Virus record (IMG/VR): IMGVR_UViG_3300023176_005600
Coordinates: 1-30,157 of that record
Source: a virus
Direction: 5' to 3' (one strand)
DNA length: 30,157 nucleotides
Below the pieces are notes generated by a model. The model searched no databases. It saw only the letters and a program-made list of their open reading frames with translations, and was not told the origin of the DNA. A program made the position numbers and the translations under genes. Of this stretch, positions 23,589 through 30,157 are shown piece after piece; the stretch's first letter is position 1, and every line of letters begins with the position of its first letter.

Positions 23589-24110
23589 ATGGCAAAGTCA
23601 AAAAAACAAACACAGCCAAAAGTAGTAGAACTAGATGCTGACCAACTTGCAGATTCAGTGGGTGAAGAAGCTCTTTCTCGTTTAAATGAGGGAAGGATTA
23701 AAGCTGCTGAGGAAAACCTAGAAAATGCAAAAAAGAGAGTAGCTACCAAAGTTTATGCAGTCCAGTTTGAATCAATGGATCACATAGATAGATTTATCAG
23801 TTTTATGGAAAATGAGGCAGAATGGAAAGAAAAGGAGTCTCTTGGCGTTATTGAAATTTGTAAGGTTTTGGATAATCTAAAATCTGATGGCATTAAGAAC
23901 AATATACTTTACTTACAAGCTTTGCCTTTAGAAGCAAGTCACTATTTTATATCTAAGCAAAGTGGTAAAGGACTTAAAGAAGCTAAGGAATTTATTTCCC
24001 TTTTGAAGCCTTTTGAACAAGGCCTGGAATCTGCAAAAGCTGATGCAAGAGAGATTCAGGATTTAGAAAAAGAACTCGCCGCAGCTCAACAGGGGCTTGA
24101 ATTAGCCTAG
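23589..24110 (+). CDS. Unknown protein with coiled-coil ends
   Basis: 173 residues, starting 41 bases after the nuclease stop. Lys-rich start, a helical segment 27-52, a compact middle domain (55-140; KVYAVQFESMDHIDRFISFM, LYLQALPLEASHYFISKQ) and an Ala/Glu-rich coiled coil at the end (LEKELAAAQQGLELA). Not recognised. Last gene before a strong terminator, so it closes the block that starts with the dCMP deaminase. Confidence 0.65.
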   Translation: MAKSKKQTQPKVVELDADQLADSVGEEALSRLNEGRIKAAEENLENAKKRVATKVYAVQFESMDHIDRFISFMENEAEWKEKESLGVIEICKVLDNLKSDGIKNNILYLQALPLEASHYFISKQSGKGLKEAKEFISLLKPFEQGLESAKADAREIQDLEKELAAAQQGLELA

Positions 24111-24135
24111 AGCACACTATACAAAACCATTATAT

Positions 24136-24169
24136 AAAATAGGCCTTGAGTGATCTAGGCCTATTTTTT
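24136..24169 (+). terminator. Intrinsic terminator
   Basis: AAAATAGGCCT (24136-24146) pairs perfectly with AGGCCTATTTT (24157-24167) over 11 bases with a ten-base loop; the T-run continues to 24169. The A-run on the 5' side could make it work in both directions. It separates the deaminase block from the next late-type block. Confidence 0.9.
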
Positions 24170-24190
24170 AGTGTATATGGATTTGGGTTA

Positions 24191-24198
24191 GATATATA
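24191..24198 (+). promoter_or_regulatory. Late promoter-like box GATATATA after the terminator
   Basis: Exact octamer 21 bases after the terminator T-run and 24 bases before ATG 24223. The terminator-then-box arrangement is what is expected at an operon boundary. Confidence 0.7.
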
Positions 24199-24222
24199 GT
24201 AAAACTAAAATTGTAAATAATC

Positions 24223-24516
24223 ATGGTACAAAAGATTAAAGACAACTTCCAATTCATAGTATTAGGATTTCTAGTATTGGTTTTTTTCAGACAGTGCGGG
24301 GTAAACAGAGACATCGACCGTATTGAAAAGGAGCTCAAAGCATCCAACACAGAATTAAATACCAAACTTGACTCGATCAACACACTTACAAAGGCTGAGA
24401 TCAGGCATGAGATGAATCAGGTAATGTTTCAGTTCCTTATTTATGAGGACGATTTTGATAAGAAGAGAATTTCACTTTCTGAGATTAAAAATAAGATAGA
24501 AGAGAGTGAAGAGTAA
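24223..24516 (+). CDS. Small single-pass membrane protein
   Basis: 97 residues: short basic start, one membrane helix (about 10-24, FQFIVLGFLVLVFF), then a charged coiled coil (RDIDRIEKELKASNTELNTK) and a helical tail. Orientation and function unknown; small late membrane proteins in phages include spanins, holin partners and envelope-stress factors, but no lipobox or holin pattern is convincing here. Overlaps the next gene by 11 bases. Confidence 0.6.
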   Translation: MVQKIKDNFQFIVLGFLVLVFFRQCGVNRDIDRIEKELKASNTELNTKLDSINTLTKAEIRHEMNQVMFQFLIYEDDFDKKRISLSEIKNKIEESEE

Positions 24517-25294
24517 ATCAAAATTGGTAAGCGGGTTTATCATAACTACTTTTGTGTCTCTGTACCTTATGGTGTCTGTGATATCCACTATCCACGTTAT
24601 CGACTTCTTTAAGCTTTCCAATCCTACTTGGTTAGCAATTTCGTTAGCTATTGCATTTGAGGTTGGTGCTGCAGCTTCCCTTGCTTCTTTGATTGCAATG
24701 GAGAAGATGAACAAATCCCTTGTATGGTTCCTATTCATACTTTTAACAGCAATGCAGGCTATGGGGAACACGTACTATGCATTTGTTAACCTTGGTGATT
24801 ATAGTTCATGGTCTGAGCTATTTGGCTTGATTGAGGAGGAGAGAGTTTTCCAAAAGAGAGTGCTTTCAATTGTTTCTGGTGCTATTTTACCTATCGTAGC
24901 ACTTGGCTTTATCAAGTCACTGGTTGACTATATTAAACCAGAGGAAGTTGAAATAGATGGTGGTGCATCGGATGATTCTTGGAATTCATCAGTTGACACC
25001 GGGTTGGATGATGCTGATGATATAAGCGAACCTCTAATTTATGATTCTTCTTTAGATATGATTAAACCTGATGTTATGTCTTCACCTGTCTATGAAGAAG
25101 CACCTCAAGATGATTTCTATGGAGCACAAGCTATCGAAAAAGAAATTGTGGAAGAACATGCGGAGGTTAAAAATTCAATTATGGAGGATAACGTTGAGGT
25201 AGTTAATGTAAATGCGAACAAAATAAACCCGCGTATTAGACCTAAAGTGGTAGAAATGCCGGAAAATCCCGACATAAACCCTACAAGACTTTAA
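24506..25294 (+). CDS. Four-helix membrane protein with acidic tail
   Basis: 262 residues from GTG 24506 (TTG 24524 is an alternative). Four likely membrane segments at about 9-32, 42-65, 71-93 and 119-140, followed by a 120-residue hydrophilic, Asp/Glu-rich tail that would lie on one side of the membrane. Not a recognised family. It is paired with the preceding single-pass protein through overlapping genes, and both lie behind a late box, so they may form an envelope complex made late in infection. Confidence 0.65.
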   Translation: MKSKSKLVSGFIITTFVSLYLMVSVISTIHVIDFFKLSNPTWLAISLAIAFEVGAAASLASLIAMEKMNKSLVWFLFILLTAMQAMGNTYYAFVNLGDYSSWSELFGLIEEERVFQKRVLSIVSGAILPIVALGFIKSLVDYIKPEEVEIDGGASDDSWNSSVDTGLDDADDISEPLIYDSSLDMIKPDVMSSPVYEEAPQDDFYGAQAIEKEIVEEHAEVKNSIMEDNVEVVNVNANKINPRIRPKVVEMPENPDINPTRL

Positions 25295-25295
25295 G

Positions 25296-25970
25296 ATGAG
25301 TGCAAATATAGGTGACAATTTAGAAATCTTCGGGGGTGGATCTAGTAAAGGTGGAACTGGATCAGGCACTCCTTTCGGCTATGGCGATAGTAACCCAGCA
25401 TTAACGACAGGTCAGTCTGGTCCTTTTGATACTAGATATACGTTAATTGCTAACACTCCTGGGTCTATGAGAAGAGTAAATCTTACCTTCTCAAACTATA
25501 ACGATCCACACGAGGTAAGGATATTTCAGACTTCGATGAATGTTACCTATCAAGCAGATATAGATGAAAAATTAGATCTTTCTGAATATTTTCACCCTTT
25601 ACAGTCATTTTCAGGATACCAGAGACAATCTTTTGTGATCTCCCCTGACACCTCTATTAATTTGGATCCTGGGGATTTTGACACTACTCTGGGTGAAGTA
25701 AGTCTTGTTATGGCAAGAGCTCATTATTATGCTGATGCTGAGGAAGACCAAAGACTTCTCTACTGGCATTATAACAGTGGATTAAGATACATTATGTCTG
25801 ATATGATGATGCTTACAGGCCAAGTTAAACCTGATGCTTCCTGGAAGGGGTGGCAAACTCTGCCTGATATGGATGACCAGGTTGGATATACTGGGGCAGC
25901 TACTGGTGGATTTGTATTTTCAAATCCTACTGAATATCCGGTTAAACTTACAATATTAACAGCAAGCTAA
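25296..25970 (+). CDS. Probable virion-associated protein, paralogue 1
   Basis: 224 residues. Gly-rich start (IFGGGSSKGGTGSGTPFGYG), then a beta-rich body; no known domain. The last 70 residues match the next gene's product: YWHYNSGLRYIMSDMMMLTG and a final GGFVFSNPTEYPVKLTI. Gly-rich tails with beta bodies and late expression suggest a capsid decoration or fibre-related protein, but that is weak inference. Starts one base after the preceding stop and overlaps the next ATG by one base. Confidence 0.6.
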   Translation: MSANIGDNLEIFGGGSSKGGTGSGTPFGYGDSNPALTTGQSGPFDTRYTLIANTPGSMRRVNLTFSNYNDPHEVRIFQTSMNVTYQADIDEKLDLSEYFHPLQSFSGYQRQSFVISPDTSINLDPGDFDTTLGEVSLVMARAHYYADAEEDQRLLYWHYNSGLRYIMSDMMMLTGQVKPDASWKGWQTLPDMDDQVGYTGAATGGFVFSNPTEYPVKLTILTAS

Positions 25971-26515
25971 TGGCAACAAGACCTATTATATGTCCACCTC
26001 AGCCTATTGAGGGATTTCTTTTTAGAAAGGATAAGTTTGTTCTGGAGGAGGATTACAATATCACCAATTTTTTTGACTTTAGTGACTTACGGGATGAGGT
26101 AATTTCCTATTCAAGACTAAAAGTAACCCTTAAAAGGAATAAAAGTGTAAAGATAAGTCAAACTGACATTGGGGACTCTAACGGATTTGTTAAATGGATA
26201 GCAGTTAAGGTAAAGTACCCAGCTCCTAGAAATCCGATTCTTTATGGATCCCAGACACCTATTATACCGGGAGTCCCAACTCCAACAAACGGTACCCCTC
26301 AAGTCAAGAAATACATCTATTGGACATATAGAGGAAATACATATAATGTCGGGGAACTAATGATTCTAACTGGTGGAAAGTTAGGGTCAACAGATTCCGA
26401 AAAAACCGGATGGAACCTCAGTGAGGATTTCCTGCCGTATGAAGACGGAGGAATTACGTTCAGCAACCCTCACACTGACATTGACGTAAAGCTTGAAATT
26501 ATTATAGCAAGATAA
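25970..26515 (+). CDS. Probable virion-associated protein, paralogue 2
   Basis: 181 residues. C-terminal 65 residues are related to the preceding protein: IYWTYRGNTYNVGELMILTG and GGITFSNPHTDIDVKLEI. The N-terminal part (FFDFSDLRDEVISYSRLKVT) is beta-rich and differs. A Pro/Thr-rich loop (PIIPGVPTPTNGTPQ) divides the two. The shared module probably forms the same beta domain with different N-terminal attachments. Function unknown. Confidence 0.6.
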   Translation: MATRPIICPPQPIEGFLFRKDKFVLEEDYNITNFFDFSDLRDEVISYSRLKVTLKRNKSVKISQTDIGDSNGFVKWIAVKVKYPAPRNPILYGSQTPIIPGVPTPTNGTPQVKKYIYWTYRGNTYNVGELMILTGGKLGSTDSEKTGWNLSEDFLPYEDGGITFSNPHTDIDVKLEIIIAR

Positions 26516-26519
26516 GTTT

Positions 26520-26541
26520 TTCCAAAAAATATGATTTGGAA
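26520..26541 (+). other. Stem-loop after the paralogue pair
   Basis: TTCCAAA/TTTGGAA, seven pairs with an eight-base loop, five bases after the stop codon. No T-run follows on the + strand, so it may protect the mRNA 3' end or be a weak terminator. Confidence 0.3.
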
Positions 26542-26577
26542 GAATATATAATGGAAAAGTTTCAATATCACAGGTGT

Positions 26578-26585
26578 GATATATA
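26578..26585 (+). promoter_or_regulatory. Late promoter-like box GATATATA
   Basis: Exact octamer 23 bases before ATG 26609. It overlaps the GTG at 26576 that would otherwise extend the next gene, which argues for the ATG as true start. Confidence 0.65.
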
Positions 26586-26608
26586 GAAAGCAAAAAAACA
26601 CAAGTAGA

Positions 26609-29401
26609 ATGGACTTACTTAATCAATTAAAAACTCTTAGGGAAACAACCACTAACCCTGAAGTTAGATCGATTTGCGAATCCCACAATAATGAAATACA
26701 AAATGGGGAATCTGTAAATGAATCCGCAATCCTTGAATCTGTTGACCAGGTAGTAAAGGAAAGTGAAGGCGAAACCGCTGCAAATCCTATCGAAATGCTA
26801 AGACAGCAAGAAATAGAAAGATCTAAATCAGCAGCTCAAAAACTAATGGAATCTTGGGGTGGTATTGGATCTAATACCTCTAAAAATTCTGGATCTTATG
26901 TAGATGGTAAGAAAGATGATTCTGTTGAAGTTACTAATATTTCTGAGAGTCTTAAGGAGGTGGCAGAAAAGGATCCTTCAGCTAAAGCATTCATTGATTC
27001 ACAGGCAGTTAATAATCTTGGTGTATACGAGTCTATTCTATCTTTGAAAGGCACTGGCATTTACGAGCATCCGAATGTAAAAATCCTTTGCGAGAAATTT
27101 ACTCATCTTTTAAAGAACAATAATACCCCTGAATTTTTATTAGCTGAGGCATTTGTCCAGGAGCTACAAAACTTCAACTGGGATAACAAAGTAAAATCAG
27201 CAGTAGAGACAATTAAGGAAAACGTCGCTTCGCTAAGACCTGAGATTGAGGTTTCAAAGGCTTTATATTCTATTGAAAAGAACGCTGGTGCTGATTTCTA
27301 TTCTCCAGTAACAGAATCTCTGAATAAGTGGTTGATATCAGAGAATAAGTCCGTTTCACTTTTGTCCAAAGAGATCTCGAGATGGTCTTTTAACCCGACG
27401 GTAAGAAATCTTGTTAATACGCTTTCTTTAATGGAATCCTCAGAGTCTAAGCTAAGTATACCGGTTAACAATGGTAATTCTTCTGTGAGGAAAGTTTATT
27501 CTCCAGTACACGTTTCTGGTGGTAAGACAGTATTTACTATTGGTAGTAATGTATTTGAAGGTAATTCTGAGGGAATCAAGAGACTCTCGAATGTTGAATA
27601 CTCTGCTCTGCCAGAGTCATTTAAAACTTTGTTAGGGTCATTTTACTCTCCGATGGTTAAAATTAACGAAAGTGGACTAAGTTTCTATGTTGGAAACAGC
27701 AGCTTCAAGATTGTGGAAGAGTCTGACTCTGTATCAATCTATTCTAAAGAGAATAAGATTAACTTTAGTGACACAACTCAATTGGCAAAGCAGATAGCAT
27801 TAGAAATATCTGGAAGCTTGGGAGTTAATGAGTCGAAAGCAGTTTCTGACATCATTAATCTTTATGAAAACTTCTCAAATGTTGTTGAGCTTGATTTTGC
27901 TAAAAGGTTAGAATCTAAAGTTTTCGAAGGTGTATCAGTAAACTTGATTAAATGGAACTCAAACCTTTATCTTAACAGGATCAACGAAGGAATGAACGAG
28001 AATTCTTTATTCCAAGTAAATGGTACGCAAGCTACTTCAATGGTTAAGGATCTTATGAAATATGATATTTCTGAAGGATTAACTGAATTCTTGGACGGTG
28101 AGAATAGAATTAAGTCAATTATGCTTAATGATAGAAAGCAAATTATTGACAATATCGCTATTGTAGAAAATGAGATCAATAAGATCTCACAAGCAATGGC
28201 TACCAACCCACTTTACGAAAACTCTAAGGAAATGGCAAGAGCCAAGCATATGCTTGAGCAGGAGCTATCTTCGCTTAGGAAAAAATGGTCGGCTGTTAAC
28301 GAGGAGATCGAAAAAATAGAATCTTCTTCTGTTGAAATGGAGGATTTAAACGAGGATCAAAAATTCACCGTTGGTGATTACGTAAAGGTAAAGGAGTCCG
28401 GAAATACAGGAAAGATTATTTCTATGGATAGTACGTCAGGTTCTTACACTGTACTAATGGATAACGGAAGAACCGGTGATTTCAGAATGGATGAAATCGT
28501 TGACATTGAGGAAGCTCTAAAATCTGCTGGTGAAGAAAATCAGGAAGCTGATGAAACTCAAGAGGAGGTTAAAGAGAACGAAACACCGATAGAAACTGCT
28601 GAAGAAAATACAGAGGATGCTTTGGAAGAGTCTTCTCAGGATATGGCAGTAGCTCCGGAGAACAAAACAGCATCTGAAAAGGATAAAACTCCAGCTTCTA
28701 CACTAAAGGCAAATACTTCTGAAGCACCTGCAGCTAAGGATCAAGATGAAGCTGGTAAAAAAGATATCGAGAAAGAAGACCACGCTAATTTAGAAGAAGC
28801 TCCTGAAGGAAGCGAAAAGGAAACTGATTATAGCGTTAAGCTTAAGGATTCTTTGGTTGATAAGATTGGGTATAACGTAAATGAAAATACAGAGGAAGTG
28901 GAGTCATCAGATAACGAAATGGCTACAGCTCCTTCCGAAGGAAATTCGGAGTTGTCTGAAAGAGATGTTGAAAACACAGATCAGCAATTAGCAGAAGCAC
29001 CGGGTGGAAGATCTCATGCGGATTATGAGGTAAAATCAGTTAAAGCTGAAGAGTCAAATCCTGACATGGTAAAAACAGACTCAGACATGGCATCTGCTCC
29101 TGGAGATGGTACTGACAAGGAATTACATCACGAAGTTGGCGATGAGATGGGATATAACCTTGATGAGGCTGATGATATGGAAAAAACAGATCAGCAATTA
29201 TCAGTTGCCCCTGGTGGTGAGCACAAAGCAGAATATGATGTTGAAGTTGCCAAGGCAGAAAAAGCAGCAGCCGATATCATGAAAACTAACCAGGAATTAG
29301 CAGAAGCACCAGCAGCTGGTACTGAAGCAGAAACTGATTTAGAAGTTAACCCAGAAATGGGATATAACATTGACGAAAGCGAGGAGTCAAAAAAAAACTA
29401 A
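26609..29401 (+). CDS. Large helical protein with KOW-like domain and repeated acidic tail
   Basis: 930 residues from ATG 26609; an in-frame GTG at 26576 overlaps the late box and is rejected. The first 560 residues are mainly helical (LLNQLKTLRETTTNPEVRSI at the start). A KOW/SH3-like piece lies at about 585-635 (VGDYVKVKESGNTGKIISMD). From about 640 the protein is Glu/Asp/Ala-rich with repeats of the type x-M/L-A/S-x-A-P and MGYN-x-DE. Not assigned to a known family; late expression, size and composition suggest an internal head or scaffold-associated protein (inference). It stops at TAA 29399-29401, just after a slippery A AAA AAC, with a repeat copy continuing in the -1 frame. Confidence 0.75.
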   Translation: MDLLNQLKTLRETTTNPEVRSICESHNNEIQNGESVNESAILESVDQVVKESEGETAANPIEMLRQQEIERSKSAAQKLMESWGGIGSNTSKNSGSYVDGKKDDSVEVTNISESLKEVAEKDPSAKAFIDSQAVNNLGVYESILSLKGTGIYEHPNVKILCEKFTHLLKNNNTPEFLLAEAFVQELQNFNWDNKVKSAVETIKENVASLRPEIEVSKALYSIEKNAGADFYSPVTESLNKWLISENKSVSLLSKEISRWSFNPTVRNLVNTLSLMESSESKLSIPVNNGNSSVRKVYSPVHVSGGKTVFTIGSNVFEGNSEGIKRLSNVEYSALPESFKTLLGSFYSPMVKINESGLSFYVGNSSFKIVEESDSVSIYSKENKINFSDTTQLAKQIALEISGSLGVNESKAVSDIINLYENFSNVVELDFAKRLESKVFEGVSVNLIKWNSNLYLNRINEGMNENSLFQVNGTQATSMVKDLMKYDISEGLTEFLDGENRIKSIMLNDRKQIIDNIAIVENEINKISQAMATNPLYENSKEMARAKHMLEQELSSLRKKWSAVNEEIEKIESSSVEMEDLNEDQKFTVGDYVKVKESGNTGKIISMDSTSGSYTVLMDNGRTGDFRMDEIVDIEEALKSAGEENQEADETQEEVKENETPIETAEENTEDALEESSQDMAVAPENKTASEKDKTPASTLKANTSEAPAAKDQDEAGKKDIEKEDHANLEEAPEGSEKETDYSVKLKDSLVDKIGYNVNENTEEVESSDNEMATAPSEGNSELSERDVENTDQQLAEAPGGRSHADYEVKSVKAEESNPDMVKTDSDMASAPGDGTDKELHHEVGDEMGYNLDEADDMEKTDQQLSVAPGGEHKAEYDVEVAKAEKAAADIMKTNQELAEAPAAGTEAETDLEVNPEMGYNIDESEESKKN
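28630..29398 (+). repeat. Degenerate acidic protein repeats (xMAxAP / MGYNxDE)
   Basis: Copies visible in protein order: DMAVAP, EMATAP, QLAEAP, DMASAP, QLSVAP, ELAEAP, each introduced by Asp/Asn and followed by Gly-rich residues, interleaved with IGYNVNE, MGYNLDE and MGYNIDE. A further copy (KMSVAPDGK) lies in the -1 frame after the stop codon. Confidence 0.8.
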
Positions 29402-29575
29402 GAAAAATACTTAGTAAAGTTTGGTCTTTTGCTCCTACGGGAGAGGAGCAATCTGAATCTCCAGAGCCTTTCGTCGATAATATCGAAGATAAAATGAGCG
29501 TCGCCCCAGATGGAAAGGAACCTACTGGGGACACGCTCATTTCTTCTGAAGATGGTACCGAAGAGGATAAGGCTT
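29398..29575 (+). CDS. Probable -1-frame extension of the preceding protein
   Basis: After A AAA AAC (29392-29398) a -1 slip continues at CTA 29398 and reads 58 codons to TAG 29573-29575, starting LRKILSKVWSFAPTGEEQSE. It carries IEDKMSVAPDGKEPTGD, the same x-M-S-V-A-P-x-G unit as the tail of the zero-frame protein, so it belongs to that protein rather than being chance. The product would be about 988 residues. The alternative is one A missing from the nine-A run in the assembly, which would fuse the two frames permanently. An internal ATG (29494) would give only 27 residues. Confidence 0.5.
29429..29451 (+). other. Stem-loop downstream of the slippery site
   Basis: TTGCTCCT/AGGAGCAA, eight perfect pairs with a seven-base loop. 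It starts 30 bases after the slippery heptamer, farther than the 5-9 bases usual for a stimulatory structure. No T-run follows, so it is not a standard terminator. Confidence 0.45.
29492..29542 (+). other. Long imperfect hairpin before the gp55 gene
   Basis: 29492-29501 pairs with 29533-29542 (core ATGAGCGT/ACGCTCAT) and, after a 2x2 internal loop, CCCCAG (29504-29509) pairs with CTGGGG (29525-29530); 16 pairs in all around a 15-base loop. Followed by CTTCTG rather than a clear T-run, so it could be an imperfect terminator, an RNA-processing site, or incidental to coding sequence. Confidence 0.5.
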
Positions 29576-29586
29576 AGGTCGAAACT

Positions 29587-29598
29587 AACCTCGAGGTT
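29587..29598 (+). promoter_or_regulatory. Perfect 12-base palindrome upstream of gp55
   Basis: AACCTCGAGGTT, 30 bases before ATG 29629, unusual in GC content for its surroundings. It may be an operator. Between it and the ATG lies AATATAAGTATAAAGG, which contains TATAAGTA (29613-29620), only eight bases before the ATG. Confidence 0.3.
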
Positions 29599-29628
29599 TA
29601 AACTAAAAATAATATAAGTATAAAGGTT

Positions 29629-29988
29629 ATGGCAAAGGCTTATGTAAGGAATAAAGATCTGATGGCTGCAGTATTGGAGTCAAAGGAAAAAGGTGAACTC
29701 ACACCTGAGACTATAGAGATGTTTGGCCTAATGGTTCAAGGTATATCTAAGAAGATGGCTTACCGGGATCCTGATGATAAAGCAGACTGTATGGCTTTTG
29801 CTATGGAGGACCTTTGCAAATATTGGAATAGGTTCAATCCAGAAAAATCTAATAACCCCTTTGCATACTTTACACAGATAGCTAAAAATGGTTTTGCTAA
29901 AGGATGGAAAAAAATACATCCACCAAAAGCTCCAAAAACTATTCCTTTTTCATACATAACCGGAGATGACAATACGTATAATGTGTAG
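29629..29988 (+). CDS. gp55: Late transcription sigma factor, gp55-like
   Basis: 119 residues. Aligns with the first two-thirds of T4 gp55: YVRNKDLMAAVLESKE (5-20) against YVNNKELLQAIIDWK of T4, FGLMVQGISKKMAYR (32-46) against the AEGLSKRF segment, and KSNNPFAYFTQIAKNGFAKG (73-92) against YKNPHAYITQACFNAF (T4 text from memory). gp55 is a minimal sigma-70 region 2 protein that directs host polymerase to the late -10-like box. T4 gp55 has 185 residues and ends in a short hydrophobic motif that binds the sliding clamp; this protein stops soon after the region 2 part (PFSYITGDDNTYNV), with no evident clamp motif. The GATATATA boxes in this window are its likely targets (inference). Confidence 0.8.
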   Translation: MAKAYVRNKDLMAAVLESKEKGELTPETIEMFGLMVQGISKKMAYRDPDDKADCMAFAMEDLCKYWNRFNPEKSNNPFAYFTQIAKNGFAKGWKKIHPPKAPKTIPFSYITGDDNTYNV

Positions 29989-29990
29989 AA

Positions 29991-30157
29991 ATGCCGGATA
30001 TAAAAAAAATAAAACCCAACGGGGATTATAAGTCTGGACTATATGTAGCTCAAAACCCAGACAAATATATCGGCGACGTTCATAACATAATATGTAGATC
30101 CTCGTGGGAATTTAGATTTTGTCGCTATTGTGACAATAATGAAAAAATCATTAAATG
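29991..30157 (+). CDS. gp4-like head completion protein, start only (3' end outside window)
   Basis: ATG 29991 is two bases after the gp55 stop and the frame is open to the window edge (55 complete codons). SGLYVAQNPDKYIGDVH followed by IICRSSWEFRFCRYCDNNEK matches the start of T4-type head completion protein gp4 (also called gp50), in which KY.GD and YRSSWE lead into a TnsA-like nuclease fold. The diagnostic second half is missing, so a related TnsA-like endonuclease is possible. Confidence 0.6.
   Translation, partial: MPDIKKIKPNGDYKSGLYVAQNPDKYIGDVHNIICRSSWEFRFCRYCDNNEKIIK

Noticed and set aside
26576-26608. GTG 26576 as start of the 930-residue protein
   Set aside because: It overlaps the late box; ATG 26609 has the same 23-27 base spacing seen at other late genes.
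29429-29451. Hairpin as intrinsic terminator of the large virion gene
   Set aside because: No T-run follows and protein-like sequence continues through it in the -1 frame.
1-30157. tRNA genes, insertion sequences, integrase or attachment sites
   Set aside because: The gaps are short and no cloverleaf, transposase or recombinase was seen; all longer minus-strand ORFs are shadows of + strand genes.

Overview
The window looks like part of the genome of a large T4-related tailed phage (contractile tail, myovirus morphology). Every gene I can support is on the + strand, genes are packed with short gaps or overlaps, and base composition is AT-rich. Recognisable T4 relatives are a neck protein (gp14-like), small and large terminase (gp16-like, gp17), tail sheath (gp18), two tail tube proteins (gp19), a baseplate hub protein (gp26-like), the late sigma factor gp55 and the start of a gp4-like head completion protein. 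Clear Shine-Dalgarno sequences are absent before most genes. That would fit a host such as Bacteroidota, where such sequences are often missing, and one TATATTTG box (21035-21042) points the same way, but host assignment is inference.

Layout. (1) 2-8404 is an adhesin and glycosylation block: a long fibre with three Gly-Ser/Thr-rich collagen-like tracts, cut by the left edge; a small unknown protein; a 2OG-Fe(II) oxygenase; two GT2 glycosyltransferases; a small coiled-coil protein; a GT4 glycosyltransferase; and a protein with the cysteine pattern of the Aah/TibC autotransporter O-heptosyltransferases. (2) 8422-20992 is a morphogenesis block: neck protein, terminase pair, an unusually long sheath, two tube paralogues, gp26-like hub protein with a probable frameshifted extension, and a protein carrying a tape-measure motif. 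(3) 21035-24169 is a different block (dCMP deaminase, ECF-like sigma factor, membrane protein, RecB-like PD-(D/E)XK nuclease, unknown protein) ending in a clear intrinsic terminator. (4) 24191-29575 holds two small membrane proteins, a pair of paralogous proteins and a 930-residue acidic-tailed protein that may be extended by -1 frameshifting. (5) 29629 to the end holds gp55 and the start of the gp4-like gene.

Regulation. An octamer GATATATA occurs in gaps before five genes, usually with 23-27 bases between it and the start codon (44 in one case, plus a second copy 79 bases upstream of the sheath gene). Together with the gp55 gene in the same window this reads as the phage's version of the T4 late promoter (TATAAATA). 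It is not seen ahead of the dCMP deaminase/sigma block.

Most interesting points: a phage-encoded set of enzymes that could glycosylate its own Ser/Thr-rich fibre, including a TibC-like enzyme; two places where a gene appears to continue in another frame (19295-19526 and 29390-29575, the second at a canonical A AAA AAC slippery site just before the stop); and the late promoter motif paired with a short gp55 that seems to lack the clamp-binding tail.
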